Positions 52,232 to 61,888 of a DNA stretch of 64,000 nt are shown here, one piece after another; position 1 is the stretch's first letter; the number at the start of each line of letters is the position of its first letter. The position numbers were made by a program, and so were the translations under genes. This DNA is from Candidatus Flexicrinis proximus (GTDB lineage: Bacteria > Chloroflexota > Anaerolineae > Aggregatilineales > Phototrophicaceae), in contig JADJQF010000033.1 of the NCBI GenBank assembly GCA_016712885.1, positions 620,001-684,000 on the forward strand, in the 5' to 3' direction. The notes under the pieces were generated by a model that had not been told where the DNA came from, made no database searches, and saw only the letters and a program-made list of their open reading frames with translations.

Positions 52232-52263
52232 ACCACCCGAAATCTCTCGTGTGGTTTACGGGT
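52224..52263 (+). terminator. Inverted repeat spanning the stop codon, terminator-like
   Basis: ACCCGTAAACCAC (52224-52236) and GTGGTTTACGGGT (52251-52263) are perfect inverses around 14 nt. The TAA stop is inside the left arm. No clear T-tract follows, so it may protect the 3' end rather than end transcription. Confidence 0.45.
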
Positions 52264-52274
52264 AAGTCTCTATG

Positions 52275-52310
52275 CATCTTGTTTGTGGAGGCGCCCCCTT
52301 CCAGCACCAA
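52275..52310. repeat. Intergenic palindromic repeat, fragment 9
   Basis: The fragment gcatcttgtttgtggaggcg is the same end block as in the copies at 13149 and 26228; the remainder is missing. Confidence 0.4.
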
Positions 52311-52313
52311 AGA

Positions 52314-53558
52314 TCAGGGGGTCAGAGGCGTGACTTCCGGCGTGTAGACCCTGAAGTTACCGCTTAACTGGAGCAGCGCGAACATCTGCAGCAGGCCATC
52401 GTAATAGCGGTAGCGGCCGGTCGGGATCTGCGTCTCCCAGAATTCCTCGATGAACTCCCACACCCGCGGGTCGCTGGCTGCGAGGCTGGCGACCGCGTTC
52501 ATGGCGATGTGGCCGCCTGAACGGTGCTGCGAGCCTTCCGGCGTGCCGTCGATCAGGAAGCGGCTGGTGTATGCCCCGATCCCCATGTCGTAGAAGAACT
52601 TCTGGTAGGTGTCCGCCCAGGTCAGCTGCCACGGGTCGGCGGCGAACCAGCTGTGGTCCATCGCCACCATCATACCGATGCGCCAGGCGTCGGCATAATA
52701 GACCTCACCATAATCGCCGGAAGGGCGCGGCTCGCCCTCAAAGGTCGTGTAGTTCGCCATCAGGCCGGTATCGGGGTGGGCGGCCTTGTGCCAGTGTTCG
52801 CGCGCCGCGACAGCGGCGTCTGCCCAGAAGGCGTTATCCTTGTTTGCCCAGCGCGCCCACAGTTCGTAGTAGTGCGGGGCGTGATACGAGGGGTCGGTGA
52901 AAGTACGATTGCGCCCGACCTGCGCCACGAAGACGACCAGCTTGTTCTCCTCGTTAAAGGTGTTGGCAGCCGCGCCGGGCATGGCCTCGGCGGCGTGCAG
53001 CATCGTATCGAGGATGATGTTGGCCTGTTCCTGATAGTTATAGATACCCTCGCCATTGCCCCAGCGCGCGGCTGCGAAGAACAGCGCGGTCACGTACCAG
53101 ATTTCGCCGTCTGATGCCGGATTAGGGTCAATGCATGACCCGTCGTCAAACGCGTGCCAGCAGAAGTAGCCCTTATACGGGCCGTCCTCCTGGTACATAT
53201 TCGTCCGCGCCCACGTCCACAGCCGGTCGAACTCCTCTTTCTTGTCGAGCTGCGCGGCGATCATCATGCCGTAGGACATGCCTTCGGTACGGATATCGTT
53301 GTTGTTGATGTCCATGATGTAGGCCATGTCGTCGCCGACGGGATAGTAGATGCGCTCACTCTCGCCGCCGTAGAACAACTGCTGGAAATAGGCGTCGATT
53401 CGCGCCTGGATTTCTTCGTCGGACAGGCCCCATTCGGCCAACATATTGCGGTACTCACCGGTATGGAATGCGCCCTCGCTCACCGGCTGCGGGGCCGGGA
53501 GTTGAGCGCTGACGTTGGCGCTGAGCAGCAGCGCCAACAGGGCAGGAATAAATCTCAT
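52314..53558 (-). CDS. Glycoside hydrolase family 8, Rex-type xylanase
   Basis: A 414-residue exported hydrolase (signal IPALLALLLSANVSAQ). The general acid Glu lies in NDIRTEGMSYGMMIAAQLDK (about 88-107), and the base Asp is likely in EVYYADAWRIGMM. The segments YKGYFCWHAFDDG and ALFFAAARWGNGEGIYNYQ match reducing-end xylose-releasing exo-oligoxylanases. These trim xylo-oligosaccharides made by other xylanases. The gene lies next to a secreted peptidase, which suggests a scavenging role outside the cell. Full length for GH8. Confidence 0.93.
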   Translation of the reverse strand: MRFIPALLALLLSANVSAQLPAPQPVSEGAFHTGEYRNMLAEWGLSDEEIQARIDAYFQQLFYGGESERIYYPVGDDMAYIMDINNNDIRTEGMSYGMMIAAQLDKKEEFDRLWTWARTNMYQEDGPYKGYFCWHAFDDGSCIDPNPASDGEIWYVTALFFAAARWGNGEGIYNYQEQANIILDTMLHAAEAMPGAAANTFNEENKLVVFVAQVGRNRTFTDPSYHAPHYYELWARWANKDNAFWADAAVAAREHWHKAAHPDTGLMANYTTFEGEPRPSGDYGEVYYADAWRIGMMVAMDHSWFAADPWQLTWADTYQKFFYDMGIGAYTSRFLIDGTPEGSQHRSGGHIAMNAVASLAASDPRVWEFIEEFWETQIPTGRYRYYDGLLQMFALLQLSGNFRVYTPEVTPLTP

Positions 53559-53650
53559 GTCATCTCCTTCAAGGTGGCATCAGGGGACGCATCTCAGGCG
53601 TCCGCACAGGTTATGCTGGCGTTCCGCAGCACGCCAGCTGTACTTCACAA

Positions 53651-55090
53651 TTAGGGCAGCAGAAAAGTAATCGGGGTCGTCGCCACACAGGACGAATCGA
53701 CTGGGCGGATTGGATCCGTCAAGAATAGCGAATAAATCGCAATCGCGCATGGATTCCCGCGTCCGTGCGGCCAGTGGCCGTAGCCAGGAAATGGGATCAG
53801 CGTCACGCGGGTCAGCGAATCCGCCGCAAGCTGCGCGTTTTCCAGCGCCGTCACCTGGTCGAACGTGCCGTTCAGGATCAGCGTCGGGATGTCGCTCACC
53901 ACCCCTTTGTAATGCTCGGAGCCGAGTTCCACCCGCGGCCAGTTCTGGCATTGTTCGAGGAACTGCGCGCGCACCGACCCGCTGAACACTTCCATGATCT
54001 CGACCCGCACGCCGTCGTTGAACTTCGCCAGTTCTGCTTCCGACAGGAACGGCGCTTCGTCCGCGCAGTTTATCAGGGTCTGCATGCCTTCGCTGATCGT
54101 CCCCGACGGCGGGATTTCCCCGTCGATGAGTGCGTAGGCGCGTTCCATGATCGTCCGGTCGGCATTCTTGACCGCCAGAATAAAGGCCGGGATGATCGAC
54201 GGCTCGTCGGCGCGCGATCCCTGCATCAGGTAATACAGTGAGCGCACCAGCGTATTGTGGTCGAAGCCACCGAAGATCGGCCGCGCCTTGACCCGCAGAT
54301 AGGTCTCGCTGAATAACGCATCGAGGTCGCCATAGGCGGCGCTGCAGGCCGGGTCATCCGCGCAGGCGTCGAACACCCGGGCCAGCGCACCTTCGACATA
54401 CTTGGGCAGGGCGATGAAGCGCGCATTAGGCGGGAATACCCCTTCGAGCATCACGCTCCGGACGCCTTCGGGCGCGTAGCGCATCAACGCCAGCGCGAGC
54501 CGCGAGCCGTACGAGTGACCATAGATGTTGAACTGGGCGTAGCCCATGGCCCGCCGGATCGCATCCACGTCCTCGGCGTTATTGACAGTCGTATAGCGGG
54601 TGAGCTCGATCCCCTCGTCGGCCAGCCGCGCCGAGCACGTACGGTTGGCGTCCATCGTCGGCAGGAGCTGCGCCGCGCTGGCCTCGACGACGCACGACAG
54701 GCTGGGTGTCGACCGTCCGACGCCGCGCTGGTCGAACAGCAGCAGGTCGCGCTGGCTCTGCTCCAGCAGCCCGGCGTCCAGCATCGCTTCGACCGCCGGC
54801 CAGTACGCGTCGAGGGCCACGCCCGGACCGCCGCTCAGAAAGACGATCGGGTCGGGCAGCGGCTTCGCGGCTGCGCTCACTTTGACCACCGAGAGCTGGT
54901 GTGTTGCGCCGTCAGGGTCGGCGGGATCGACCGGCGCGGTCACCAGCCCGCAGGTAACGGTCGCGTGGGCGGTCAGCGTTTCCGGCAGCGCATAGGCACA
55001 TTCGACTGGCGTGTAGCTTGGAACGCCTTGCGCCGAAGCGCCCACCGTCCCCAGCAATGCCGCCATTATGATCAGCAGTTTCGACCGCAT
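53651..55090 (-). CDS. Secreted alpha/beta hydrolase, TAP-like peptidase
   Basis: A 479-residue exported hydrolase (signal LLIIMAALLGTVGASAQ). The fold marks are PDPIVFLSGGPGVALDAYWP, LLLFDQRGVGRS, the nucleophile elbow FNIYGHSYGSRLALALM (Ser at about 185), Asp in LILNGTFDQVTALEN and His in FPGYGHWPHGRGNPCA. The C-terminal TAP-like region suits tripeptidyl aminopeptidases and proline iminopeptidase relatives. ATG 55090 has AGAGG 8 nt upstream; a 12-codon extension was rejected. It is probably cotranscribed with the GH8 gene, 92 nt downstream. Confidence 0.9.
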   Translation of the reverse strand: MRSKLLIIMAALLGTVGASAQGVPSYTPVECAYALPETLTAHATVTCGLVTAPVDPADPDGATHQLSVVKVSAAAKPLPDPIVFLSGGPGVALDAYWPAVEAMLDAGLLEQSQRDLLLFDQRGVGRSTPSLSCVVEASAAQLLPTMDANRTCSARLADEGIELTRYTTVNNAEDVDAIRRAMGYAQFNIYGHSYGSRLALALMRYAPEGVRSVMLEGVFPPNARFIALPKYVEGALARVFDACADDPACSAAYGDLDALFSETYLRVKARPIFGGFDHNTLVRSLYYLMQGSRADEPSIIPAFILAVKNADRTIMERAYALIDGEIPPSGTISEGMQTLINCADEAPFLSEAELAKFNDGVRVEIMEVFSGSVRAQFLEQCQNWPRVELGSEHYKGVVSDIPTLILNGTFDQVTALENAQLAADSLTRVTLIPFPGYGHWPHGRGNPCAIAIYSLFLTDPIRPVDSSCVATTPITFLLP

Positions 55091-55231
55091 AAATGTCCTC
55101 TTGATACGATCCGAAGGCTCAAACACCCCTGAACTTGATACTTTCTTTACGCCGGAGCGCCTTGTATTGACCCGGTCTTGATATGGCAGTGCCTAGAATA
55201 GGCAAGATTGTCTAATGGAGAATACCCTTAT

Positions 55232-57262
55232 ATGAATGTGGGCCGCCTGCTCATTGGCAAACCCCTCCAGACCGCAGAGTTACCGCACCAGTCGATCAGC
55301 AAGCCGGTCGGCCTCGCGGTATTCGCTTCGGATGCGCTGTCCTCGACGGCCTATGCGACCGAAGAAATCCTCATCATCCTATCGCTTGCCGGCGGCGGCG
55401 CGATGCTGTTTGGCCTGTCCATCCCGCTGGCGCTGGCGATCGCCGTGCTGCTGATCATCGTCACGATCAGCTACCGCCAGACGATCTATGCCTATCCTAA
55501 CGGCGGCGGCGCCTATATCGTCGCCCGAGATAACCTCGGAGAGCTTCCGGCGCAAATCGCGGGTGCGGCACTGCTGACTGATTATATCCTGACTGTCGCA
55601 GTCTCAATCAGCGCCGGGGTCGCCCAGATCACTTCGGCCTTCCCCAGTCTATACGATTCACGGGTTGTGATTGCCGTGGGCGTAATCTTGGTCATGATGG
55701 TCGTCAACCTGCGCGGCGTGAAAGAGTCTGGCCGCATATTTGCCGTCCCGACCTATTTCTTCCTCGCCATCATGTTCATGACGCTGATCATCGGCGCCCT
55801 GAAGTACTTCACAGGCACCCTCGGCACCGTCGAATTTGCCCATGAGGTCACCCATCAGGTTGCTGAACCGCTCAGCCTCTTTCTGATTCTGCGCGCGTTC
55901 AGCTCTGGTTGTACCGCGCTGACTGGCATCGAAGCCATTTCCAACGGGATCACGGCTTTCGAAAAACCGCGCAGCAAGAATGCAGCCACCACGCTGGTGT
56001 GGATGAGCGCTATCCTGATCACGCTGTTCCTGGGGATCACGCTGTTGGGCAGCGCAATCCAGGTTCAGCCGATCCATGAAGTCGAAGTTGTGACCTTAGC
56101 CAGCGGCGCGACCGAAATCCTCAAGCCCGAAACGGTGATCAGCCAGCTTGGTCGTACGGTGTTCGGGGATGGCACGATCCTCTATTTCGCCGTGTTGGCC
56201 GGCACCGCCCTGATCCTGCTGATGGCCGCCAATACCAGCTATGCGGACTTCCCGCGCCTGGCCGCCCTGCACGCCGGCGACGGTTTCCTGCCCCGGCAGC
56301 TGACGTATCGCGGCGGGCGACTGGTGTTCGCATGGGGCATTGTCGTGTTGGCTGTCACGGCTTCGCTGCTGGTCGTCATCACCGCCGCGGAAACAACCCG
56401 CCTGATCCCACTTTACGCGATCGGCGTGTTCCTCAGCTTCACTATCTCGCAGACGGGCATGGTGATCCGCCTGCTCAAGACCGGCCGCTGGATGCGCGAA
56501 GGCATCCTCAAACCCGGCGCGCCGATCAAGGGACTCGAGACTGAAATTCACTACGACGAACACTGGCGCCGCCACCTGGTCATCAGCGCTGTCGGCGGCT
56601 TCTGTACCTTCATCGTCATGCTCGTTTTCGCCGTGACCAAGTTCACGAGCGGCGCCTGGTTTGTGGTTGTGCTGGTGCCGGTACTGGTCTGGACGTTCTT
56701 CCGCATCCACTACCACTACAAGGACGTTGCCTATCACCTCAGTCTGGAAGGTGCGCTGCCGGATGCCGAGAAGCGCGCGGTTCGCACCGTGATCCTGGTC
56801 GACGATGTACATGCCGAGACGGTTCGCATGGTCAACTTTGCCAAGTCGCTCGGCCATCCGTGGCGTGCGGTGCATGTCGGGGTCAACCCGGAAAGAGCAC
56901 TCCGGGTACGTATCAAATGGAAGGAACGCATCGGCGAAGGCGAACTCGAAGTGATCGAATCGCCCTATCGCCTGCTCACTGAACCCATCCGTGAATACGT
57001 CGAGCGCGTTCAGATCGAAAATCCCGGCTGCTTTGTTCATGTGATCCTCGGCCAGTTGGTCATGGATAACCTGTGGGAACAGGCGCTGCACCAGAACAGC
57101 ACGCTCATCTTCAATCTTGCCTTGAGCAAGCTGGAACGGGTCGTCGTCACAGCCGTGCCGTATCAGATCAAACGCAGCGAAATCCGCGAGGACCGTGCGG
57201 CCGAGGAACTGGAACATGCTGCCGCGGAGCAGCTCGCCAAATCTGAGGGTGCGGCGGTTTAG
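55232..57262 (+). CDS. APC-family amino acid permease with cytosolic C-terminal domain
   Basis: A 676-residue membrane transporter with about 12 helices in the first 500 residues. The start of TM1 reads KPVGLAVFASDALSSTAYAT, and YPNGGGAYIVARDNLGELPA follows TM2-3, as in the KUP-like APC group. The last 160 residues (KRAVRTVILVDDVHAETVRM, SLGHPWRAVHVGVNPERALR) form a cytosolic alpha/beta domain reminiscent of a UspA fold. ATG 55232 is favoured; a TTG eight codons upstream is also open. The substrate is unknown and could be an amino acid or an ion. Confidence 0.9.
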   Translation: MNVGRLLIGKPLQTAELPHQSISKPVGLAVFASDALSSTAYATEEILIILSLAGGGAMLFGLSIPLALAIAVLLIIVTISYRQTIYAYPNGGGAYIVARDNLGELPAQIAGAALLTDYILTVAVSISAGVAQITSAFPSLYDSRVVIAVGVILVMMVVNLRGVKESGRIFAVPTYFFLAIMFMTLIIGALKYFTGTLGTVEFAHEVTHQVAEPLSLFLILRAFSSGCTALTGIEAISNGITAFEKPRSKNAATTLVWMSAILITLFLGITLLGSAIQVQPIHEVEVVTLASGATEILKPETVISQLGRTVFGDGTILYFAVLAGTALILLMAANTSYADFPRLAALHAGDGFLPRQLTYRGGRLVFAWGIVVLAVTASLLVVITAAETTRLIPLYAIGVFLSFTISQTGMVIRLLKTGRWMREGILKPGAPIKGLETEIHYDEHWRRHLVISAVGGFCTFIVMLVFAVTKFTSGAWFVVVLVPVLVWTFFRIHYHYKDVAYHLSLEGALPDAEKRAVRTVILVDDVHAETVRMVNFAKSLGHPWRAVHVGVNPERALRVRIKWKERIGEGELEVIESPYRLLTEPIREYVERVQIENPGCFVHVILGQLVMDNLWEQALHQNSTLIFNLALSKLERVVVTAVPYQIKRSEIREDRAAEELEHAAAEQLAKSEGAAV

Positions 57263-57328
57263 CGACGACGCGCCGGTCATACTATCAGGGTACGGTTGCC
57301 CGTGCCCTGACAATCTCCCCGCACCCGG

Positions 57329-58879
57329 TCAGTCCGCCCCGACAAACCGGTAAAGCCGCGTGTGTCCAAAATCGCTCACCAGCTCCAGGAACGGCGGCGT
57401 GTCCGCCAGAATGGCGTTGAGCTGTTCGGGCGCGGTGGCCGCGAGCGCCCCGTCCGTATCCGCCTCGATCTCTTCGAGGACCAGGTAATCCAGCGCGAAG
57501 GTCCGCGCCATCTCCGCCAGCCGTTCGACCGGCGCATCAGGCAGCACAGCACCCCCGACGCCCAGATAGTAGTAGTTGCGCGCCGGATCGGTCGCCATAA
57601 CGCGGTCTTGCGTGTTTAGCAGCGGCCGGAGCGCGCTGATCGAAACGGGTTCAGCGGCCTGCTTCTGCGGGGACAGGCCAAAGACCGTCAGCAGCGCGGC
57701 CAGCCCGACGACCAGCGCAGTGACCACCGAACGTGCAAACGGATACATCTTCGGCCGGGGACGGCTGATCAGCCGCGCAAACGACTCGGCGCCTGTGACG
57801 ACCATGGCCGCCCAGAATGGCATCAGCGCCGCCGCGCCGTGCAGCAGTCCGCCGCGCGCGCCCGGCCATGCGAAAACGAGGATCATCGCCGCGTGCAGCC
57901 CCAGCGCGAACAAGGCGACGGTCAAGCGCAGCGCACCTGGTGACCGGTACAGCCCCCACAGCATCAGCGGCCACAACACCAGCCAGCCTTCGCTGACAAA
58001 GAAGGTGCCGAGGTTCCCGCCAAGCGCATCCAGGCGTGCCTGAAGCAGCGCATCCAGCCCGACCGACCCAAGGCTCAATTCCTGCCACGGATAGCGGAAG
58101 ATCTGGAGGTAATCGGTCAGGTAGGCGGTCTGCAGGCCGCCCAATGGCAGCGGCGCCCCGACGACTTGACTCATCCGCGCGAACCACGGCAGCATCACGG
58201 CCAGGTATCCGGCGGCCAGGCCGGCTGCGCCGGCTTTCCGGGGCGAGGTCAGCACCACGATCAGGGCGACGATCAGCAGCAGCAGGCCGTCAGAGCGCGT
58301 CAGATGCCCCGCGCCGCACAGCAGGCCCGCGACCAGCCACCATGCCATGCGTCCGCGTTCGCGCGCCATGACGATCGACGCCAGCGCCGCTGACCCTACC
58401 AGCGCATACGGCGCAAACGTATCGATTTCGCCCCAGAAATCCGCGAACGTGCCGCTGGCCGCCATCAATACCAGAGCAAGCACGGCATGCCGTCTTTCGC
58501 CGCCAATCCAGCCGCCCGCCAGCGCCGCCATCAGCAGTGCGCCGGCCAGGCACAGCGCCATGGGGACCTGCGCGACCGCGAAACTCTGGCCGAATACCGC
58601 CATGAACCCGCCCGCCAGCAGCGAGGTCATCGGCATCCAGTACAGATGCGACGGCGTCTCTGTTATCGGCTGGGCAGCGTCAGGCGGCAGCCCCAGATAC
58701 ACCCACACATACCTGTCTGTCAGCCCGTAGCCGGACGCCAGCCGCGCCGCGGCATTGTAATGGTAGAACGAGTCGAGATAGGTTGGGCGCGGCACGAGCG
58801 CGCGGACCGTAACGAAAGCGATGAGCAGTGCGCAAACGGCAGCAATGCCCCAGTCGCGCCGGCTGAATGGATGAATCAT
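57329..58879 (-). CDS. GT-C type membrane glycosyltransferase
   Basis: A 516-residue membrane protein with about 11 helices and a soluble C-terminal part. The first periplasmic loop has PTYLDSFYHYNAAARLASGY, in the place where GT-C enzymes of the ArnT/PMT group keep the catalytic Asp. Such enzymes move sugars from polyprenyl phosphates to proteins or lipids. The C-terminal 90 residues resemble the soluble domain in related Chloroflexota proteins. ATG 58879 follows cgggggttacc. The donor and acceptor are unknown. Confidence 0.8.
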   Translation of the reverse strand: MIHPFSRRDWGIAAVCALLIAFVTVRALVPRPTYLDSFYHYNAAARLASGYGLTDRYVWVYLGLPPDAAQPITETPSHLYWMPMTSLLAGGFMAVFGQSFAVAQVPMALCLAGALLMAALAGGWIGGERRHAVLALVLMAASGTFADFWGEIDTFAPYALVGSAALASIVMARERGRMAWWLVAGLLCGAGHLTRSDGLLLLIVALIVVLTSPRKAGAAGLAAGYLAVMLPWFARMSQVVGAPLPLGGLQTAYLTDYLQIFRYPWQELSLGSVGLDALLQARLDALGGNLGTFFVSEGWLVLWPLMLWGLYRSPGALRLTVALFALGLHAAMILVFAWPGARGGLLHGAAALMPFWAAMVVTGAESFARLISRPRPKMYPFARSVVTALVVGLAALLTVFGLSPQKQAAEPVSISALRPLLNTQDRVMATDPARNYYYLGVGGAVLPDAPVERLAEMARTFALDYLVLEEIEADTDGALAATAPEQLNAILADTPPFLELVSDFGHTRLYRFVGAD

Positions 58880-58994
58880 GGTAACCCCCGTAATTATCGA
58901 GAGTTTACCGTCAATCGGCCGTTTCCGAATCACCGGCTTTTCCGCGGCATGTATATCAGCAGATTTTGGGTTCTGGTGAAGTCTTTCTATTCAG

Positions 58995-59022
58995 TTGCAA
59001 TCAATAATCGATGCGCTATAGT
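58995..59022 (+). promoter_or_regulatory. Promoter of the peptide ABC transporter operon
   Basis: TTGCAA (58995-59000) and TATAGT (59017-59022) are 16 nt apart, about 75 nt before the binding-protein start. Confidence 0.6.
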
Positions 59023-59096
59023 CTAGTCACACGGGATGTTCCCGGCGGCTGTCCTGTGTGACGCCGTGTTTTAGCCAAGTTAAGGGAGTGACAACG

Positions 59097-60719
59097 ATGC
59101 GAGTCTTCCGTATCGCCCTCGTGCTGGCGCTGGTTGTGGTGATGCTCGCCGCAATCCCCGTTCAGGCACAAGGCAAGTCTGTAACCGTTATGTGGCCGCA
59201 AGAACCCGATACTCTCAGCCCCCTCTACACGGCAATGACGTATGGCGCCTACAGCTATCAGCTGTATTTGTCCGGGGCCTGGGCCTTTGACAAGGACCTC
59301 AACCCGGTACCCGTACTTGTCACCGAAATGCCCAGCGTCGCCAACGGCGGCATCAGCGAAGATGGCACGACCTTCACGTTAAAACTGAAGGAAGGCCTGG
59401 TCTGGTCGGACGGCGACCCGCTCGACTCGGCAGACTTCAAGTTCACCTATGACATGACCCTGGCGGAAGGCAACGCCGTCAGCACCCGTAACCCCTATGA
59501 CCGCGCCACCGTCGAGACTCCCGACGCGACAACCGTGATCATCGCCTTCGAACAGCCCTATGCGCCGTGGTTGGGCCTGTGGTCAGGGATTCTCCCCGAA
59601 CACGTCCTGCGCCCTGTCTTCGATGCCGAAGGCACGATCGATTTCGCGGACTTCAACCGCGAGCCGACCGTCAGCAGCGGCCCGTATGTCTTCGATGTCT
59701 GGGAAGCCGGCCAGTTCATGCGCTGGACGGCCAATGAGAACTACGTCCTCGGCCGCCCGATCATCGACACGATGATCACGACCTTTGTCGTCGATGAAGT
59801 CGCCTACACCGCCAATATGATTGCTGGTGACGCCGACGTTGGCACGTTCGTCCCCTACAGCGATGTCCCCGCGCTCGAAGAAGCGGGTCTGTTTGTCGAA
59901 GTCATCCCCTCCGGCTACAACGAGGGCTGGTACCTCAACACCAGCGCCGAACGCGCCCACCCGGCCATGACCGACGCCAACGTCCGCCTCGCGGTGGCTA
60001 TGTCGTTCGACCGCGACAGCTTCAACACCGACCTGAACTATGGCGCGACCTTTACGCCGTCCGGTTTCTGGGAGAACACCCCCTACGACAATCCCGACCT
60101 TGAACCGTATCCTTTCGATCCCGAAGGCGCGGCGGCCCTGCTCGACGCGGCCGGCTGGGTCGACTCGAATGGCGACGGCACCCGTGATAAGGACGGCGTC
60201 GAACTCGTCCTGCGCTTCATCACCAACCAGCGCGGGATCCGTATCGACCTGCAGGCCATCGCCCAGCAGCAGTTAGCCGCGGTCGGCATCGGCACCGAGC
60301 TGATCAACTATCCGAGCGATGTCTACTTCTCCGGCTATGCCGAGGGCGGCCCGATCAGCACCGGCGACTACGATATCGCCGAGCTCTCGACCTCTCCGGC
60401 AACCTTCCCGGATCCGGAAACTTCGCGCTGGCTGTGCCGCGAAATCCCCAGCGACGAAAACCCGAGCGGCAGCAACGACAACTACTACTGCGACCCCGAA
60501 CTCGAAGCCCTGTTCGATGCACAGGCCGCCGAGACCGATCTGGACGCCCGTATTGCCCTGCTGCACCAGATCGACGCCAAAATGCACGACGCAGTGGTCT
60601 GGGTGGGCATCTGGCATGACGCCGACGTGTGGATTCAAAACCCGCGCCTGCTCAACGCCAGGATCAATGCTGTGACCCCGTTCTGGGACGTCCAGAACTG
60701 GGACATCGCCACGCAGTAG
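59097..60719 (+). CDS. Peptide ABC transporter substrate-binding protein (SBP_bac_5)
   Basis: A 540-residue exported binding protein (signal ALVLALVVVMLAAIPVQAQG). Family marks are VTVMWPQEPDTLSPLYTAM, the segment FTLKLKEGLVWSDGDPLDSA with DFKFTYDMTL, and FDRDSFNTDLNYGATFTPSG. No lipobox Cys is present, so it may be anchored in some other way or be free. Ligands of this group are di- and oligopeptides, nickel complexes or sugars. A GGGAGTG ribosome site lies upstream. An 11-bp stem follows the gene, before the permease genes. Confidence 0.93.
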   Translation: MRVFRIALVLALVVVMLAAIPVQAQGKSVTVMWPQEPDTLSPLYTAMTYGAYSYQLYLSGAWAFDKDLNPVPVLVTEMPSVANGGISEDGTTFTLKLKEGLVWSDGDPLDSADFKFTYDMTLAEGNAVSTRNPYDRATVETPDATTVIIAFEQPYAPWLGLWSGILPEHVLRPVFDAEGTIDFADFNREPTVSSGPYVFDVWEAGQFMRWTANENYVLGRPIIDTMITTFVVDEVAYTANMIAGDADVGTFVPYSDVPALEEAGLFVEVIPSGYNEGWYLNTSAERAHPAMTDANVRLAVAMSFDRDSFNTDLNYGATFTPSGFWENTPYDNPDLEPYPFDPEGAAALLDAAGWVDSNGDGTRDKDGVELVLRFITNQRGIRIDLQAIAQQQLAAVGIGTELINYPSDVYFSGYAEGGPISTGDYDIAELSTSPATFPDPETSRWLCREIPSDENPSGSNDNYYCDPELEALFDAQAAETDLDARIALLHQIDAKMHDAVVWVGIWHDADVWIQNPRLLNARINAVTPFWDVQNWDIATQ

Positions 60720-60733
60720 GCGCATCAATAAAG

Positions 60734-60768
60734 GGCGGGGAGGGGATGCAGCGCGTTCCCTCTCCGCC
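60734..60768 (+). promoter_or_regulatory. Stem-loop between binding protein and permease genes
   Basis: GGCGGGGAGGG (60734-60744) pairs with CCCTCTCCGCC (60758-60768) with one G-U pair. Such hairpins often stabilise the upstream message and lower expression of the permease genes. Confidence 0.65.
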
Positions 60769-60860
60769 TTCGCTTCGGGCGCCGCGGCGCACCCATCAGA
60801 GGTGCAGCTGCCGGCACCCGAAGCACCGCGTAACCCGGTGGGTCGATAAGGGTAAGGGCT

Positions 60861-61880
60861 ATGGCGCGTTTCATCTTACGCCGCGTGCTGCAGGGGATTC
60901 CGCTGCTCCTGATTATCAGCGTGATCCTGTTCCTCATCATGCAGGCGACCGGCGATCCGCTGGCCACTATGGGCGGCCGTCAGGCCACCCGTGCTGCCGA
61001 CCGTGAACGGCTCGCCCGTCAGCTTGGCCTCGATCAGCCCGTCATCGTCCAGTACGTCTATTGGCTCGTGGGCAATGACTGGGTGCTGGTAGACCCGGAG
61101 AACGGACGCTACGGCACGCGCAAGGGCGTTCTGCGCGGCGACTTTGGCGAGTCCTACACCCGCAAACAGCCCGTGCTGGAGGTCATCGGCGAACGCATCC
61201 CGGATACCCTCCTGCTCACCGGCTCGGCGCAAATCCTGATCATTGTCGTCTCGCTGGCGATCGGCATGTATTCCGCCGTCCGCAAATATACATTCTTCGA
61301 CCAGATTTTTACGGCTATCAGCCTTGTCCTGTATTCATTCCCCGTTTTCCTGATGGCCTACGTCCTGATCTATATCTTCTCCATCGGCCTGCGCGGGGCC
61401 GGTTTGCCCTACCTGCCGACCGGCGGCATTTATGATCCCGCCGTCGGGCGGACGCCGGAGCAAGTCCTCTGGCATCTGATTTTGCCGGTGCTGACGATTT
61501 CGCTGATCAGTATCGCTACCTACAGCCGCTATATCCGTTCGACCATGCTCGAAGTCATCAACAGCGACTATATCCGCACGGCGCGCAGCAAAGGCCTGAG
61601 CGAGCGGCGTACGCTCATGGTGCACGCCTTTAAGAACGCGGCGCTTCCGCTCGTCACCCTGATCGGACTAGACATCCCGTTTCTGCTGGCCGGCGCCGCG
61701 GTGACCGAAACCATCTTCTCATGGCCGGGACTGGGCTTCCTGTTTATCCAGCAGATCCAGCGCAGCGATTATCCGGTGCTGATGGGGCTTCTGATGCTGA
61801 TTTCGCTGGCTGTGATCGTCTTCCAGATCGTCACCGATCTGCTCTACACCCTGCTTGATCCTCGTATCCGCTACAGCTGA
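60861..61880 (+). CDS. Peptide ABC transporter permease, DppB type
   Basis: A 339-residue inner-membrane permease with six helices. It starts FILRRVLQGIPLLLIISVIL and has the long periplasmic segment typical of DppB (LARQLGLDQPVIVQYVYWL). The EAA loop is in YIRTARSKGLSERRTLMVHA, which contacts the ATPases. It ends TLLDPRIRY, as is usual for the family. It works with the DppC-type permease 8 nt downstream. Confidence 0.95.
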   Translation: MARFILRRVLQGIPLLLIISVILFLIMQATGDPLATMGGRQATRAADRERLARQLGLDQPVIVQYVYWLVGNDWVLVDPENGRYGTRKGVLRGDFGESYTRKQPVLEVIGERIPDTLLLTGSAQILIIVVSLAIGMYSAVRKYTFFDQIFTAISLVLYSFPVFLMAYVLIYIFSIGLRGAGLPYLPTGGIYDPAVGRTPEQVLWHLILPVLTISLISIATYSRYIRSTMLEVINSDYIRTARSKGLSERRTLMVHAFKNAALPLVTLIGLDIPFLLAGAAVTETIFSWPGLGFLFIQQIQRSDYPVLMGLLMLISLAVIVFQIVTDLLYTLLDPRIRYS

Positions 61881-61888
61881 GACATCGC

